Assembly: GCF_900155685.1 (NCBI RefSeq)
Contig: NZ_LT732548.1
Location: forward strand, 3,034,887 to 3,098,886
DNA length: 64,000 nucleotides
Direction of reading: 5' to 3'
DNA from: Paenibacillus bouchesdurhonensis
GTDB lineage: Bacteria > Bacillota > Bacilli > Paenibacillales > Paenibacillaceae
Under the pieces are notes generated by a model. That model did no database searches, was not told the DNA's origin, and worked only from the letters and a program-made list of their open reading frames with translations. Positions 19,960 to 28,485 of this stretch are shown here, one piece after another. Position 1 is the stretch's first letter; every line of letters begins with the position of its first letter. The position numbers and the translations under genes were made by a program.

Positions 19960-20035
19960 CCAATAACACTCCCAATCACAATTGATACAGCCAATTATAA
20001 TATAACTACCCTGACAGCTAACGTCAGGGTAGTTA

Positions 20036-20998
20036 TCATATTTGATGAAATTTTATTAATTCCGACAGAACTTCAATAAGTCTTTTCTTTAGATTTATTG
20101 GTTCAATAACTTGAATAGATTTACCGTACGGTAAAAGTAAATAAGGTACATATGTATGTATCATATCCTTTTCAAGAAGAAATACTGCTTGATTTGAAGT
20201 CCGTTCTTGTAAGTAATGTCCTAAAAACCAATGTTGGCAAATATCTCCCAAAGCCCTTCTATCCCCATTAATAACCAAAGGGGTGATCCCTTCCTTATCA
20301 TCTAGAGTTGGAAGGAGGTTTTCCATAAAAAAGTCACGTGCTGAAAAATTTTCTGGCTGATTAAACTTATTTTCGGTTAGCATTAGACTTTCAATTCGAT
20401 CTACTCTAAAACTACGGATATCATTCCTAAGATGACAAAATCCAATCACATACCACTTATTATTCCAATAGATAATTTTGTACGGATTGACCAATCTATT
20501 ATTTAATTGCTTTTCGCCACTTTTATGGTAAAGAATTTTTACTGAGTACCCCTCAGATACGGCCTGCTCCAACTCCTTCAAAAAAGGTTCCGTAGAGAGT
20601 GAACTAAATCGACTTATTACTTCAAGACTAATTAAATGTTGGTTTATCTTTGTTTCCTGCTCTTGATTTGAGTATTTACTTAGTTTTGAAATAGCCCTGT
20701 TTAGTGCCTCCCCTCCATAATATCCGGCTTCTTCTGCAAAAACAGCAGCGTGAAATAGTGAAGTTTGCTCCTCAAAATCAAAAAAAAGAGGAGCCTCAAT
20801 AAAATTGTTCAATAAAGTGTATCCACCGTTATATCCTGGTTCTGAAATTATAGGTACGCCACTTGTTGAAAGTGTATCAATATAACGATACACAGTCCTT
20901 ATATTCATCTCTAACTTTTCTGAAATTTGTTTTGCAGTAATTTTTTCACCTGAACGAAGCATCCATAGAATTGCTAACATATTGTCTATTTTAGCCAT
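20036..20998 (-). CDS. HTH / WYL-domain transcriptional regulator (YafY type)
   Basis: 320 aa. The N-terminal helix-turn-helix (ITAKQISEKLEMNIRTVYRYIDTLSTSGVPIISEPGYNGGYTL) is followed by a complete WYL domain (about 150-215: VKILYHKSGEKQLNNRLVNPYKIIYWNNKWYVIGFCHLRNDIRSFRVDRI) and a WCX C-terminal extension. The start ATG follows AAGGTGGG. It is upstream of the DJ-1/PfpI gene and probably regulates it. This is the second WYL regulator in the window and the more canonical one. Confidence 0.88.
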   Translation of the reverse strand: MAKIDNMLAILWMLRSGEKITAKQISEKLEMNIRTVYRYIDTLSTSGVPIISEPGYNGGYTLLNNFIEAPLFFDFEEQTSLFHAAVFAEEAGYYGGEALNRAISKLSKYSNQEQETKINQHLISLEVISRFSSLSTEPFLKELEQAVSEGYSVKILYHKSGEKQLNNRLVNPYKIIYWNNKWYVIGFCHLRNDIRSFRVDRIESLMLTENKFNQPENFSARDFFMENLLPTLDDKEGITPLVINGDRRALGDICQHWFLGHYLQERTSNQAVFLLEKDMIHTYVPYLLLPYGKSIQVIEPINLKKRLIEVLSELIKFHQI

Positions 20999-21461
20999 AT
21001 AATCCCACCTTTATGTGGAGTTTATTTTCTATTGTATATTTTCAATTCTCAGTATAACCCATCAACTGTTCCTTTCCGATAGCTTTCACGAGCCTATCTT
21101 TATTATTGGTAGATTCCCAGAAGGTGAGCAGGTGACCGATTACACGATCATGGCTACCATCCTTCCGTTAGTTATTCCCTTTTAATATTCGTATTGCTCC
21201 ATTAAGCGTCGTGTAGTTGCAGCCGGTTTTCATTGATTCGATCAAATAGGGCTAAATATAATACCAAATCATTTCGCATTGGGGAAGGAAATAGAGGATG
21301 AGAAATGGCAGAAGCACGGAATGAGAAATCAATGCAGACCCTATGAAGAAATGGAGTGTTATTAGACGGAAATTGTCCTAAATCAGCTTCTTAAGTTAAA
21401 ATTAGCTAAATGCCGTCCTCATTTCATTAATATAAAGAAGCATCAGAAAGGAGAATGTTGA
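20999..21461. other. Intergenic region of about 460 bp, unexplained
   Basis: Between the divergent WYL regulator and the amidase. No ORF with a ribosome site is visible. A short plus-strand open run near 21080-21184 (ending VTDYTIMATILPLVIPF then TAA) could be a gene scrap but matches nothing I recognise. No convincing terminator or repeat is seen. Confidence 0.4.
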
Positions 21462-22931
21462 ATGTCTTTATTCCCTTATACTTCCTATGACGCTGTAGGG
21501 CTCGCTCAGCTAGTCCGAGAGAAAGGGGTTTCGCCCGGTGAGCTCATACATGCTGCCATTGCACAAATCAACCAGCACAATCCTGAACTGAATGCCGTCG
21601 TGCATACTCGCTATGAAGCAGCTATTCAAGAAGCTGAACAAGTCAGTATCGGCGAACAGCCGTTTGCAGGCGTGCCTATTTTGCTAAAAGATATTTCTCA
21701 AGCCATCGGCGGTGAGCCGCTGACTTCTGGCTCCCGTCTGTTCCAGCATCATAAAGCAAAGTCGGATTCCCATTTTGTCGCCAAACTTCGAAGAGCGGGG
21801 TTTATTCCCATCGGGCATACCAATACCCCCGAGTTCGGACTGAAAAATATCACAGAGCCGCAATTGTATGGCCCAACACGCAATCCTTGGAATCCTCTCT
21901 ATTCAGCCGGAGGTTCAAGCGGAGGTGCCGCAGCTGCAGTCGCTTCCGGTATGGTTCCACTTGCAGGCGCAAGCGACGGCGGCGGATCAATCCGGATTCC
22001 GGCTTCGTTCAGCGGCCTGTTTGGACTTAAGCCAACACGCGGCCGGACTCCGGTAGGTCCTGGTGTCGGCAGGCAGTGGCAAGGCGCCTCAATTGATTTT
22101 GCTTTATCCAGGACGGTTCGAGACAGCGCAGCCCTGCTTGATGTGCTCCAGGTAGTGCAGAATGAAGCTGCATTTCAGGTTCCATTATATCCGGGAAGCT
22201 ATCTCGAAGATATGTATCGAGCTAACGATAGAACATATCGTTTTGCCTACACCATCGACTCTCCTGTAGGCACTGAGGTTAGTGAAGAAGCCAAACAAGC
22301 CGTGCTTCGGTTAGTGGAGTATCTGGAAGCGGAGGGCCACTTGGTCGAAGAGAAATTAAGTCCCGTCAACGGTGTGCATCTTATGGAAAATTACTACATG
22401 ATGAACAGCGGCGAAATGGCTGCCATGGTGCTTACCATAGAGCGCTCGCTCGGAAGATCGATTACATCAGAGGATATTGAAATTGAAGGCTGGGTGCTGC
22501 TTGAAGCCGGACGCAAGCTATCAGCCGCTGAATATGCGCTCAGTCTTTCGGCATGGGATGTAGCTGCTGCCCAAATGAATACGATTTTTGATACGTACGA
22601 TTTCTATATTACACCGGCGACGGCCTCCCCTGCCCCACTTGTCGGAGAACTAACGCCGAGCCCTGAACAGATCCAGCATTTGCTTGCTGTAAGCGAGCTT
22701 TCAAAAGAAAAACAGCAGGAACTGATTTACAAAATGTTTGAGCCAAGTTTGACCTATACCCCGTTCACTCAGTTGGCTAACCTGACGGGGGCACCGGCCA
22801 TGAGCGTTCCGATTTTTCTCACCAAGTCAGGATTGCCATTAGGGGTACAAATCATGTCTTCCAAGGGACGGGAACATGATTTGTTCTCTCTTGCCCATCT
22901 TTTAGAAAACTCTTCATTATGGATAAGCTGA
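21462..22931 (+). CDS. Amidase signature family enzyme (GatA-like amidase)
   Basis: 489 aa. The amidase signature Ser-cisSer-Lys triad is visible: Lys in [10 protein letters not shown], the cis-Ser in [15 protein letters not shown], and the nucleophile Ser in [12 protein letters not shown]. Length fits the family. The enzyme hydrolyses carboxamides in the cytoplasm. It is not in a gatCAB arrangement, so it is more likely a catabolic amidase than the tRNA amidotransferase subunit. It starts behind AAAGGAG and is single-gene, ending at a bidirectional hairpin. Substrate unknown. Confidence 0.88.
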   Translation: MSLFPYTSYDAVGLAQLVREKGVSPGELIHAAIAQINQHNPELNAVVHTRYEAAIQEAEQVSIGEQPFAGVPILLKDISQAIGGEPLTSGSRLFQHHKAKSDSHFVAKLRRAGFIPIGHTNTPEFGLKNITEPQLYGPTRNPWNPLYSAGGSSGGAAAAVASGMVPLAGASDGGGSIRIPASFSGLFGLKPTRGRTPVGPGVGRQWQGASIDFALSRTVRDSAALLDVLQVVQNEAAFQVPLYPGSYLEDMYRANDRTYRFAYTIDSPVGTEVSEEAKQAVLRLVEYLEAEGHLVEEKLSPVNGVHLMENYYMMNSGEMAAMVLTIERSLGRSITSEDIEIEGWVLLEAGRKLSAAEYALSLSAWDVAAAQMNTIFDTYDFYITPATASPAPLVGELTPSPEQIQHLLAVSELSKEKQQELIYKMFEPSLTYTPFTQLANLTGAPAMSVPIFLTKSGLPLGVQIMSSKGREHDLFSLAHLLENSSLWIS

Positions 22932-23008
22932 CGCTTTTATTTGCAAATTTGTTCCTGGGCGACATCGTTTGCAACTGGTAACGTATGGTTTCCTCTCTGC
23001 GCTTTACA

Positions 23009-23042
23009 AAAAAACCGACTCTAAATTTAGAGTCGGTTTAGT
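23009..23042. terminator. Bidirectional terminator (perfect 24-bp palindrome)
   Basis: ACCGACTCTAAA/TTTAGAGTCGGT (23014-23037) is flanked by A-rich sequence to the left and TTTAGT to the right. It sits between the convergent amidase and MFS genes. Confidence 0.8.
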
Positions 23043-23043
23043 A

Positions 23044-24351
23044 TTATAAATAACTATGTTCTTCTTTGCTTTCGGGAATTCTCCAAAACATAACTGGAAT
23101 AAGCAGGAGTGAAAGAATACTCCCAGCGAAAGAAAGTGCAGCAAAGCTGAAATAAGCCACCACCATACCTGATAACACTCCTCCCACCGCACCAGCGAGA
23201 GCGATTAATACGTCGACAGCTCCTTACACTTTTGCGCGATTTGATGGAGTTGTTGCATCGATAATTAGTGCCGTACCGCTAATCAATCCAAAATTCCAGC
23301 CCAACCCCAACAGTGAAAGAGCAACGATTAATACTCCCATTGAATGCCCAGGTGCAATCGCTGCGATTACTCCGGCAATCAGAAGCGTAGCTCCAGAAGC
23401 AATCGACATCGCAGTACGCCCAATCTTATCTACGAGGATACCGGTGATCAGGGATGGAAGATACATCGATCCGATATGAAAACCAATGACAATTCCAACT
23501 TCACTTAATCCATGTCCATGATGTTTCATATGAACAGGCGTCATGGTCATGATAGAAACCATAACAATTTGCGTTAATATCATGATTGCTGCTCCAATCA
23601 TGATTCCACGCTTTCCTGCTCCTATATTAGCCGTTTCGATGGCTGTGGAAGCGTATTGCTCATTTTTTTCCAGAGCCGCAATAGCATTTGCTACCAGCAA
23701 AGGATCGGGCCGAAGAAAAGCAAGCAGAACGACTCCCGCTAGAATGTAAGCCACTGCTGCCAAAAGAAAAGGTCCTGCTAAACTTGGAACGCCTATCGAA
23801 AGTGCAAATTCCCCAGTGACATCAACTAAATTCGGGCCAGCAACCGCGCCAAATGTTGTGAACACCATAGCAATACTAGCTGCAGTGGCCCGCTGTTTTG
23901 AACTGGCCAAGTCTGTTCCGGCATAACGCGCTTGCAAATTCGTTGCCGTCCCTGCCCCATAAATCAGCAGCGAAAATAAAAGAAGTGCAATACTATTGGC
24001 TATAGCAGCCGCCACCACCCCAATGGCCCCTATACCGCCAGCTAGAAATCCCAAGCCCAATCCCCAACTCCTTCCAAAGCGTTGGGAAAGTCGGCCAACC
24101 AACAAAGCCGCACCTGCTGAACCTAACGTAAACAGTGCTGTTGGGACACCCGTAAAATTATCAGTTCCTAGCATATCCTGAGCCAAAAGCGCTCCTACTG
24201 TAATTCCAGCTGCGAGACCGGCGCCTCCAAAAATTTGTGAAAGAATAACTATGGCTAAGGTACGGCGGTATAATTTATTTTTCTCTTCAGGAGAATCAAC
24301 ATAGCTTTGCACGGAGATTGGCAGCTTCTTTAATTCTGTTCTCGAAGACAT
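23044..24351 (-). pseudogene. MFS transporter interrupted by one in-frame TAA
   Basis: A 435-codon major facilitator frame carries a single TAA at 23224-23226 (codon 376). Reading through gives AKV-stop-GAVDVLIALAGAVGGVL, then two more hydrophobic helices and a natural stop at 23044-23046. The expected residue is probably Gln (CAA to TAA). The intact first part has about ten helices, with GRLSQRFGRSWGLGLG as the loop 2-3 motif. Truncation would remove the last two helices, normally destroying function. It lies 26 bp downstream of an ArsR-rhodanese gene and is probably co-transcribed with it, which hints at export of an oxyanion, a sulfur-linked toxin or a metal. A sequencing error at the TAA is possible. 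Confidence 0.82.
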
Positions 24352-24377
24352 TGTAGATCCGACATCCTTCCATCCTC

Positions 24378-25034
24378 TTAGATTAAGTTAGTTACAAATG
24401 CATTCCAATCATGAACTCTCTTGCCCAAACGCGCAGCCTGAATTCCTTTTGATTTCAACAACTCTATTGCCTTGATAGACATCAAGCAGTACGGGCCTCT
24501 GCAATACGCTACAACTCTAGCACTTGCGGGCAACGATGCTAACTGCTCAGCCAGCTCTTCCATAGGCATCGATAAAGCGCCAGGTATATGAGCAGCGTCA
24601 TACTCATCTTTTGGACGTACGTCAATAAGGGTTACCTCTCCGGCTTCCATACGTTTCAAGAGTTCTTTCATTGAGATTTCTTCTACATCTGACAGTTGCC
24701 CTAAGAATTCGTTTTTAATATGATCAATTTCAATTAATTGTTTATCAGCTAGTCCATAAAGAGAATCTAAGAAATGTAACACAGCAGGATCAGCCAGCTC
24801 ATAAAAAACGAAGTTCCCTTGTTTTTTAGAATCTACCAATTTAGCATGATGTAGAGTTTGCAGATGCTGAGAAACATTAGCTATGGACATGGAAGTCATT
24901 TTCGATATACTCTCCACCGATTTTGGGCCTTGTACTAAAACATCCAGGATCTCTAATCGTTTCGGGCTTGAAAGGCACTTGCCAACCCGTGCATATTCTT
25001 TAAATAGTTCATCTTTAAAGTATCTTTCATTCAT
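24378..25034 (-). CDS. ArsR-type HTH fused to a rhodanese domain
   Basis: About 218 aa. The N-terminal ArsR-like winged helix (about 10-95: SSPKRLEILDVLVQGPKSVESISKMTSMSIANVSQHLQTL) is followed by a rhodanese domain (about 120-218) with the active-site loop YCRGPYC. The catalytic Cys is present, so persulfide transfer or sulfane-sulfur sensing is plausible. The start ATG at 25034 follows GAGGTG; a GTG further up is part of that site. An inverted repeat TTCAAT-N6-ATTGAA lies 21 bp upstream and is probably its own operator. The downstream MFS gene is its likely target. Confidence 0.88.
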   Translation of the reverse strand: MNERYFKDELFKEYARVGKCLSSPKRLEILDVLVQGPKSVESISKMTSMSIANVSQHLQTLHHAKLVDSKKQGNFVFYELADPAVLHFLDSLYGLADKQLIEIDHIKNEFLGQLSDVEEISMKELLKRMEAGEVTLIDVRPKDEYDAAHIPGALSMPMEELAEQLASLPASARVVAYCRGPYCLMSIKAIELLKSKGIQAARLGKRVHDWNAFVTNLI

Positions 25035-25054
25035 CAAAATCAACACCTCAATAA

Positions 25055-25072
25055 TTCAATTGATTTATTGAA
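25055..25072 (-). promoter_or_regulatory. Inverted-repeat operator before the ArsR-rhodanese gene
   Basis: TTCAAT-TGATTT-ATTGAA, arms perfectly complementary, immediately upstream of the ribosome site. Size and spacing are typical of ArsR-family operators. Autoregulation is inferred. Confidence 0.6.
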
Positions 25073-25236
25073 TAGTTTAATTGCTGATGTTTCGTATGTC
25101 AATTGAAATACTTAAAAACAATTTTTTGGAATGACAAAAAATCCTTCATGGGTATGAAGGATTTCGGAATATTGTTGAATCTTGCAGGTAAAATTTTAAA
25201 ATTAAAATCTGATAGTGATTTTTAAATTCGAGAATT

Positions 25237-28200
25237 TCATCCTCTGTTGCGTATCTGAAATGCAACCTTCGTCCCTGCGCCTAACGTGCTTTTAATTTGA
25301 AGCCCTGTTCCAAAATGTCGTTTTAAACGCTGATTCGTATTGATCAATCCGACTCCTGAATTTCGATCTGCTTTTCTTTGTAATATGCGCTGCATTTGGG
25401 TTTCGTCCATGCCGATCCCATCATCCTCAACGGTGATTTCTGCATGTTTCTCATAAAGAGAAATCCTAATATATATTTTCCCCCCGTGCGCACGCTTCAT
25501 TATGCCATGTATTATCGCATTTTCGACTAAAGGCTGGATCGAAAGAAATGGTACTTTTAGTTCCTCGTAATCATCTACCTCCCAAATCACCTCGAGTCTT
25601 TCATCAAACCGAACCTTTTCAATATACAGATAAGAACGTACTAGACTCAATTCCTCTTCGATTGGAACAAGTCCATCCATATTTTGAAAGCTAAATTTAT
25701 TTCTTAAAAAATGGCTGAACTCTTCAAGCAAGTCCCGCATCTTATCCAAATTGACATCACTTAAAGCGGCTATAGCGTTTAGGGCATTAAATAAAAAATG
25801 AGGCTGAATTTGTGCTTGCAGCCAGGCAGCTTCTAGCCGCAATTGTTCCTTGACGACTTGTTTAATCGTGGTCAGCGCCTCAATCCGCGATCTTATCTCT
25901 AGGGGTTCCACCGGCTTAGTCACATAATCGTTTGCACCTGCCAAAAAACCGCTTTGAATATCTTTCGGTTGACTTCTTGCAGTAAGCAGCAAAACAGGCA
26001 GTTCCGTGAGTGTAAAGCGCTCACGAATCTTTTGCGTAAGCTCATAGCCGGACATCCGCGGCATCATCACATCGGAAATGACCAGATCCCATTCTCTTGC
26101 ATCAAGTATCGCCAACGCCTCCTTACCGCTCGTCACCATCGTTGTATCATATTCGTCTTGGGGTAATATCGCTTCAAGCACTTGAAGATTGACCGGATCA
26201 TCATCCACAATGAGGATGAGCGGGCGATCCCGATTCATTTCTATTGAAATTGTTTGTTTCACAGCTGGCGGAACTTCAACTTTTTCCAAACTGACTGAAA
26301 CTTCTTCCTGAGTCGCCAAAGATGGCGCTCCCGGATTTGCAAGCTTTAGCGAAAATGTAAATTTTGTGCCCTCGCCTACAACAGAAGACACCTCTATCGC
26401 ACCGCCATGAAGCTCAACCAACTGCTTGCTTATACTTAAGCCCAACCCAAAGCCGCCTTCAATCAATGTCTCGCTCGTACCCGCTTGCTCATACGGACGG
26501 AATAGACGCTTTATCATATTCTCATCCATCCCGATCCCGGTATCAGTAATATCAATATAAGCTCTTCCATCCTTCGCAAAAGCTTGGATTGAAATGACTC
26601 CTTCATTTGTATATTTCACAGCATTATGAAGTAAATTGAAGATGATTTGAACAACCCGATTCTCATCCGCAAAGACAGGTGGGAAATCATCGGGAATTTG
26701 ATTCGAGATTTTTATCGACTTCACTTCCAAGTTTAATTGCAGCATATCAAGTACTCCCGTCACGATCGGCTGTATCTGTATGACTTTTTTCTGCAGACGC
26801 GGGTTGCCCTCCCGCAAACTCATGACGTCAATCAAATCATTTAATATCAAGGTTAGACGCCGTCCTACAGACAAGACCGTTTCTAGCTCATGAATGCTCC
26901 TTTCCTGCATTAAATGCTGCTCTCTCTTTAAGACGGATTGTGACATGTTAAGCATGCTATGTAACGGATTTTTAAACTCATGGGAAGTGTTTGCCAAAAA
27001 TTGATCCTTATGATCATTCATTCTTTGCAATGTTGCTGCAAGCTCCTTGGTATTCGCATGCATGTTAAAATAATCTTTAAACCATACAGAAGCCAAAAAG
27101 CCCATAGAAAGAATCAACTCAAACGGATAGTAGACTAGACTCAAACCGCTTTCCCGCCAGATTAACGACCAAACAAAATGATGAATCAACACAACCATTG
27201 AAACAAGCAATAGCAAATTGCCCTTTCTATCCTTGACCGCTTTTTTAAAGATTGCAATCATCGTAATCCCTGCAGCAATTCCGCTCAGCAGGAAATAAAC
27301 CGGAAAGAGCATAATCACCTGAGGGGGATCTAAGAACAACGTGATCCCGGCCGTCCCGAAGCTTATTGCACGATATACAGGATACACTCGTCTCCAATAA
27401 GGAAGTTCACGGTGATGCGTACACCCTAACAAAGCATAGGTTCCTATAACAAGAGCAACATTAGATAACCGAAAATCCCAACTGCTGCCCATATAAAATA
27501 ATTGGTGAAACAACTTCTCATCATTGCTTAATACACTAGTAAGTGTTACACATAGGGTCACCAAGGAAAAATAAAGCAGCCTCTTCTCCTTATTGCCCAA
27601 TAAGAACAAGATGAGCGAGTAGATCGAATGCATAAGAAATATTATCGCAGCCAGAAGCTGCATGGAAACAGAGACTTTCATGTCCGTTAAAATCGTTTCT
27701 TCAGAACCGAATTTGATGGATCGGACGATGCCGCTGCTTCGGCTATCCACATAATTTGCCGCCTGAACAACAAGCTCGATGACACCGTTATCGTCTGCCG
27801 TAAAGGTTGTTGTATAAGGCAGGTTCTTTGCAGTATAATCCTCCTTCGTTTCCGCCACGCGCCCGGATTTAGCAATCAAACGCCCATTGACGAATAATTC
27901 TGATGAAGTACGCACGCTGGGCACGCGAATACTATAGTTCATATCCTCTTCAGGATTTACATAAAGACGCAAGCGATAGGAAGCAAATCCATATGGAGTT
28001 GGCTTATCAGCATCCAAAGCTTCATTCCAACCCCCTGGCACCTGGATCAGCTGTGGTTTCATCTCACTTAAATCTTGCTGCTGTCTGCCATCCATCAGCC
28101 ATTGCGAGGGATAAAACTCCCATTCCCCATCCAGCAAAAGAACATCGCCGTCTTGGGCATTCCAATCACGCAAATCTAACTGCCCATTTTGAATAAACAC

Positions 28201-28326
28201 CTTTTTTTGATCAGGGAAAAAATCCATCCAAAAAAGACGCAAGCTCGATAGAGTGACTAGTAATAACGCTAATAATAAAATAAGATGGCTCTTTCTCATT
28301 GGTTGCTTTGCCGAATTATTTGCCAA
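25237..28326 (-). CDS. Composite membrane sensor kinase (7TMR-DISM, HisKA-HATPase, REC, LytS-type kinase)
   Basis: 1029 aa from a TTG at 28326 with GGGGAGGAG 6 bp upstream; longer starts run through that site. Order: N-terminal signal anchor; extracytoplasmic 7TMR-DISM beta-sandwich (about 40-190, sugar-binding-like: YSIRVPSVRTSSELFVNGRL); seven membrane helices (about 210-400); HisKA (His about 449 in NTSHEFKNPLHSML); HATPase (FGLGLSISKQLVELHGG); receiver domain (Asp about 751 in LVISDVMMPRMSG); then a second kinase module of LytS type (QIQPHFLFNALNAI, His about 843) with its own HATPase (GVGLINTNQRL). Two kinase modules in one chain is a notable architecture. It lies 160 bp downstream of the laminarinase gene and may sense glucan breakdown products. 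No separate response regulator is adjacent. Confidence 0.9.
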   Translation of the reverse strand: MANNSAKQPMRKSHLILLLALLLVTLSSLRLFWMDFFPDQKKVFIQNGQLDLRDWNAQDGDVLLLDGEWEFYPSQWLMDGRQQQDLSEMKPQLIQVPGGWNEALDADKPTPYGFASYRLRLYVNPEEDMNYSIRVPSVRTSSELFVNGRLIAKSGRVAETKEDYTAKNLPYTTTFTADDNGVIELVVQAANYVDSRSSGIVRSIKFGSEETILTDMKVSVSMQLLAAIIFLMHSIYSLILFLLGNKEKRLLYFSLVTLCVTLTSVLSNDEKLFHQLFYMGSSWDFRLSNVALVIGTYALLGCTHHRELPYWRRVYPVYRAISFGTAGITLFLDPPQVIMLFPVYFLLSGIAAGITMIAIFKKAVKDRKGNLLLLVSMVVLIHHFVWSLIWRESGLSLVYYPFELILSMGFLASVWFKDYFNMHANTKELAATLQRMNDHKDQFLANTSHEFKNPLHSMLNMSQSVLKREQHLMQERSIHELETVLSVGRRLTLILNDLIDVMSLREGNPRLQKKVIQIQPIVTGVLDMLQLNLEVKSIKISNQIPDDFPPVFADENRVVQIIFNLLHNAVKYTNEGVISIQAFAKDGRAYIDITDTGIGMDENMIKRLFRPYEQAGTSETLIEGGFGLGLSISKQLVELHGGAIEVSSVVGEGTKFTFSLKLANPGAPSLATQEEVSVSLEKVEVPPAVKQTISIEMNRDRPLILIVDDDPVNLQVLEAILPQDEYDTTMVTSGKEALAILDAREWDLVISDVMMPRMSGYELTQKIRERFTLTELPVLLLTARSQPKDIQSGFLAGANDYVTKPVEPLEIRSRIEALTTIKQVVKEQLRLEAAWLQAQIQPHFLFNALNAIAALSDVNLDKMRDLLEEFSHFLRNKFSFQNMDGLVPIEEELSLVRSYLYIEKVRFDERLEVIWEVDDYEELKVPFLSIQPLVENAIIHGIMKRAHGGKIYIRISLYEKHAEITVEDDGIGMDETQMQRILQRKADRNSGVGLINTNQRLKRHFGTGLQIKSTLGAGTKVAFQIRNRG

Positions 28327-28416
28327 GAAACACTCCTCCCCTGAATATACTATAACAAACATGACGGATAAACGGACGATATGATCTACGAGGTCTTCCT
28401 CAAAAGACAAAACAAT

Positions 28417-28466
28417 AGGACAGGCGAGCGGGAAGTAGTAAAACTTCGCCGTCGCCTGTCCTGATT
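28417..28466 (-). terminator. Terminator after the laminarinase gene
   Basis: AGGACAGGCGA / TCGCCTGTCCT arms (28417-28427 and 28452-28462), perfectly complementary, just past the stop at 28486. On the minus strand ATTGTTTTGTC follows. It separates the laminarinase from the sensor kinase gene. Confidence 0.7.
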
Positions 28467-28485
28467 CAGTCCGAGATTACACGGA

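Noticed and set aside
23004-23192. 62-aa minus-strand ORF downstream of the MFS gene
   Set aside because: It is out of frame with the MFS tail, which reads through this stretch as two membrane helices; it has no ribosome site and contains terminator sequence at its end.
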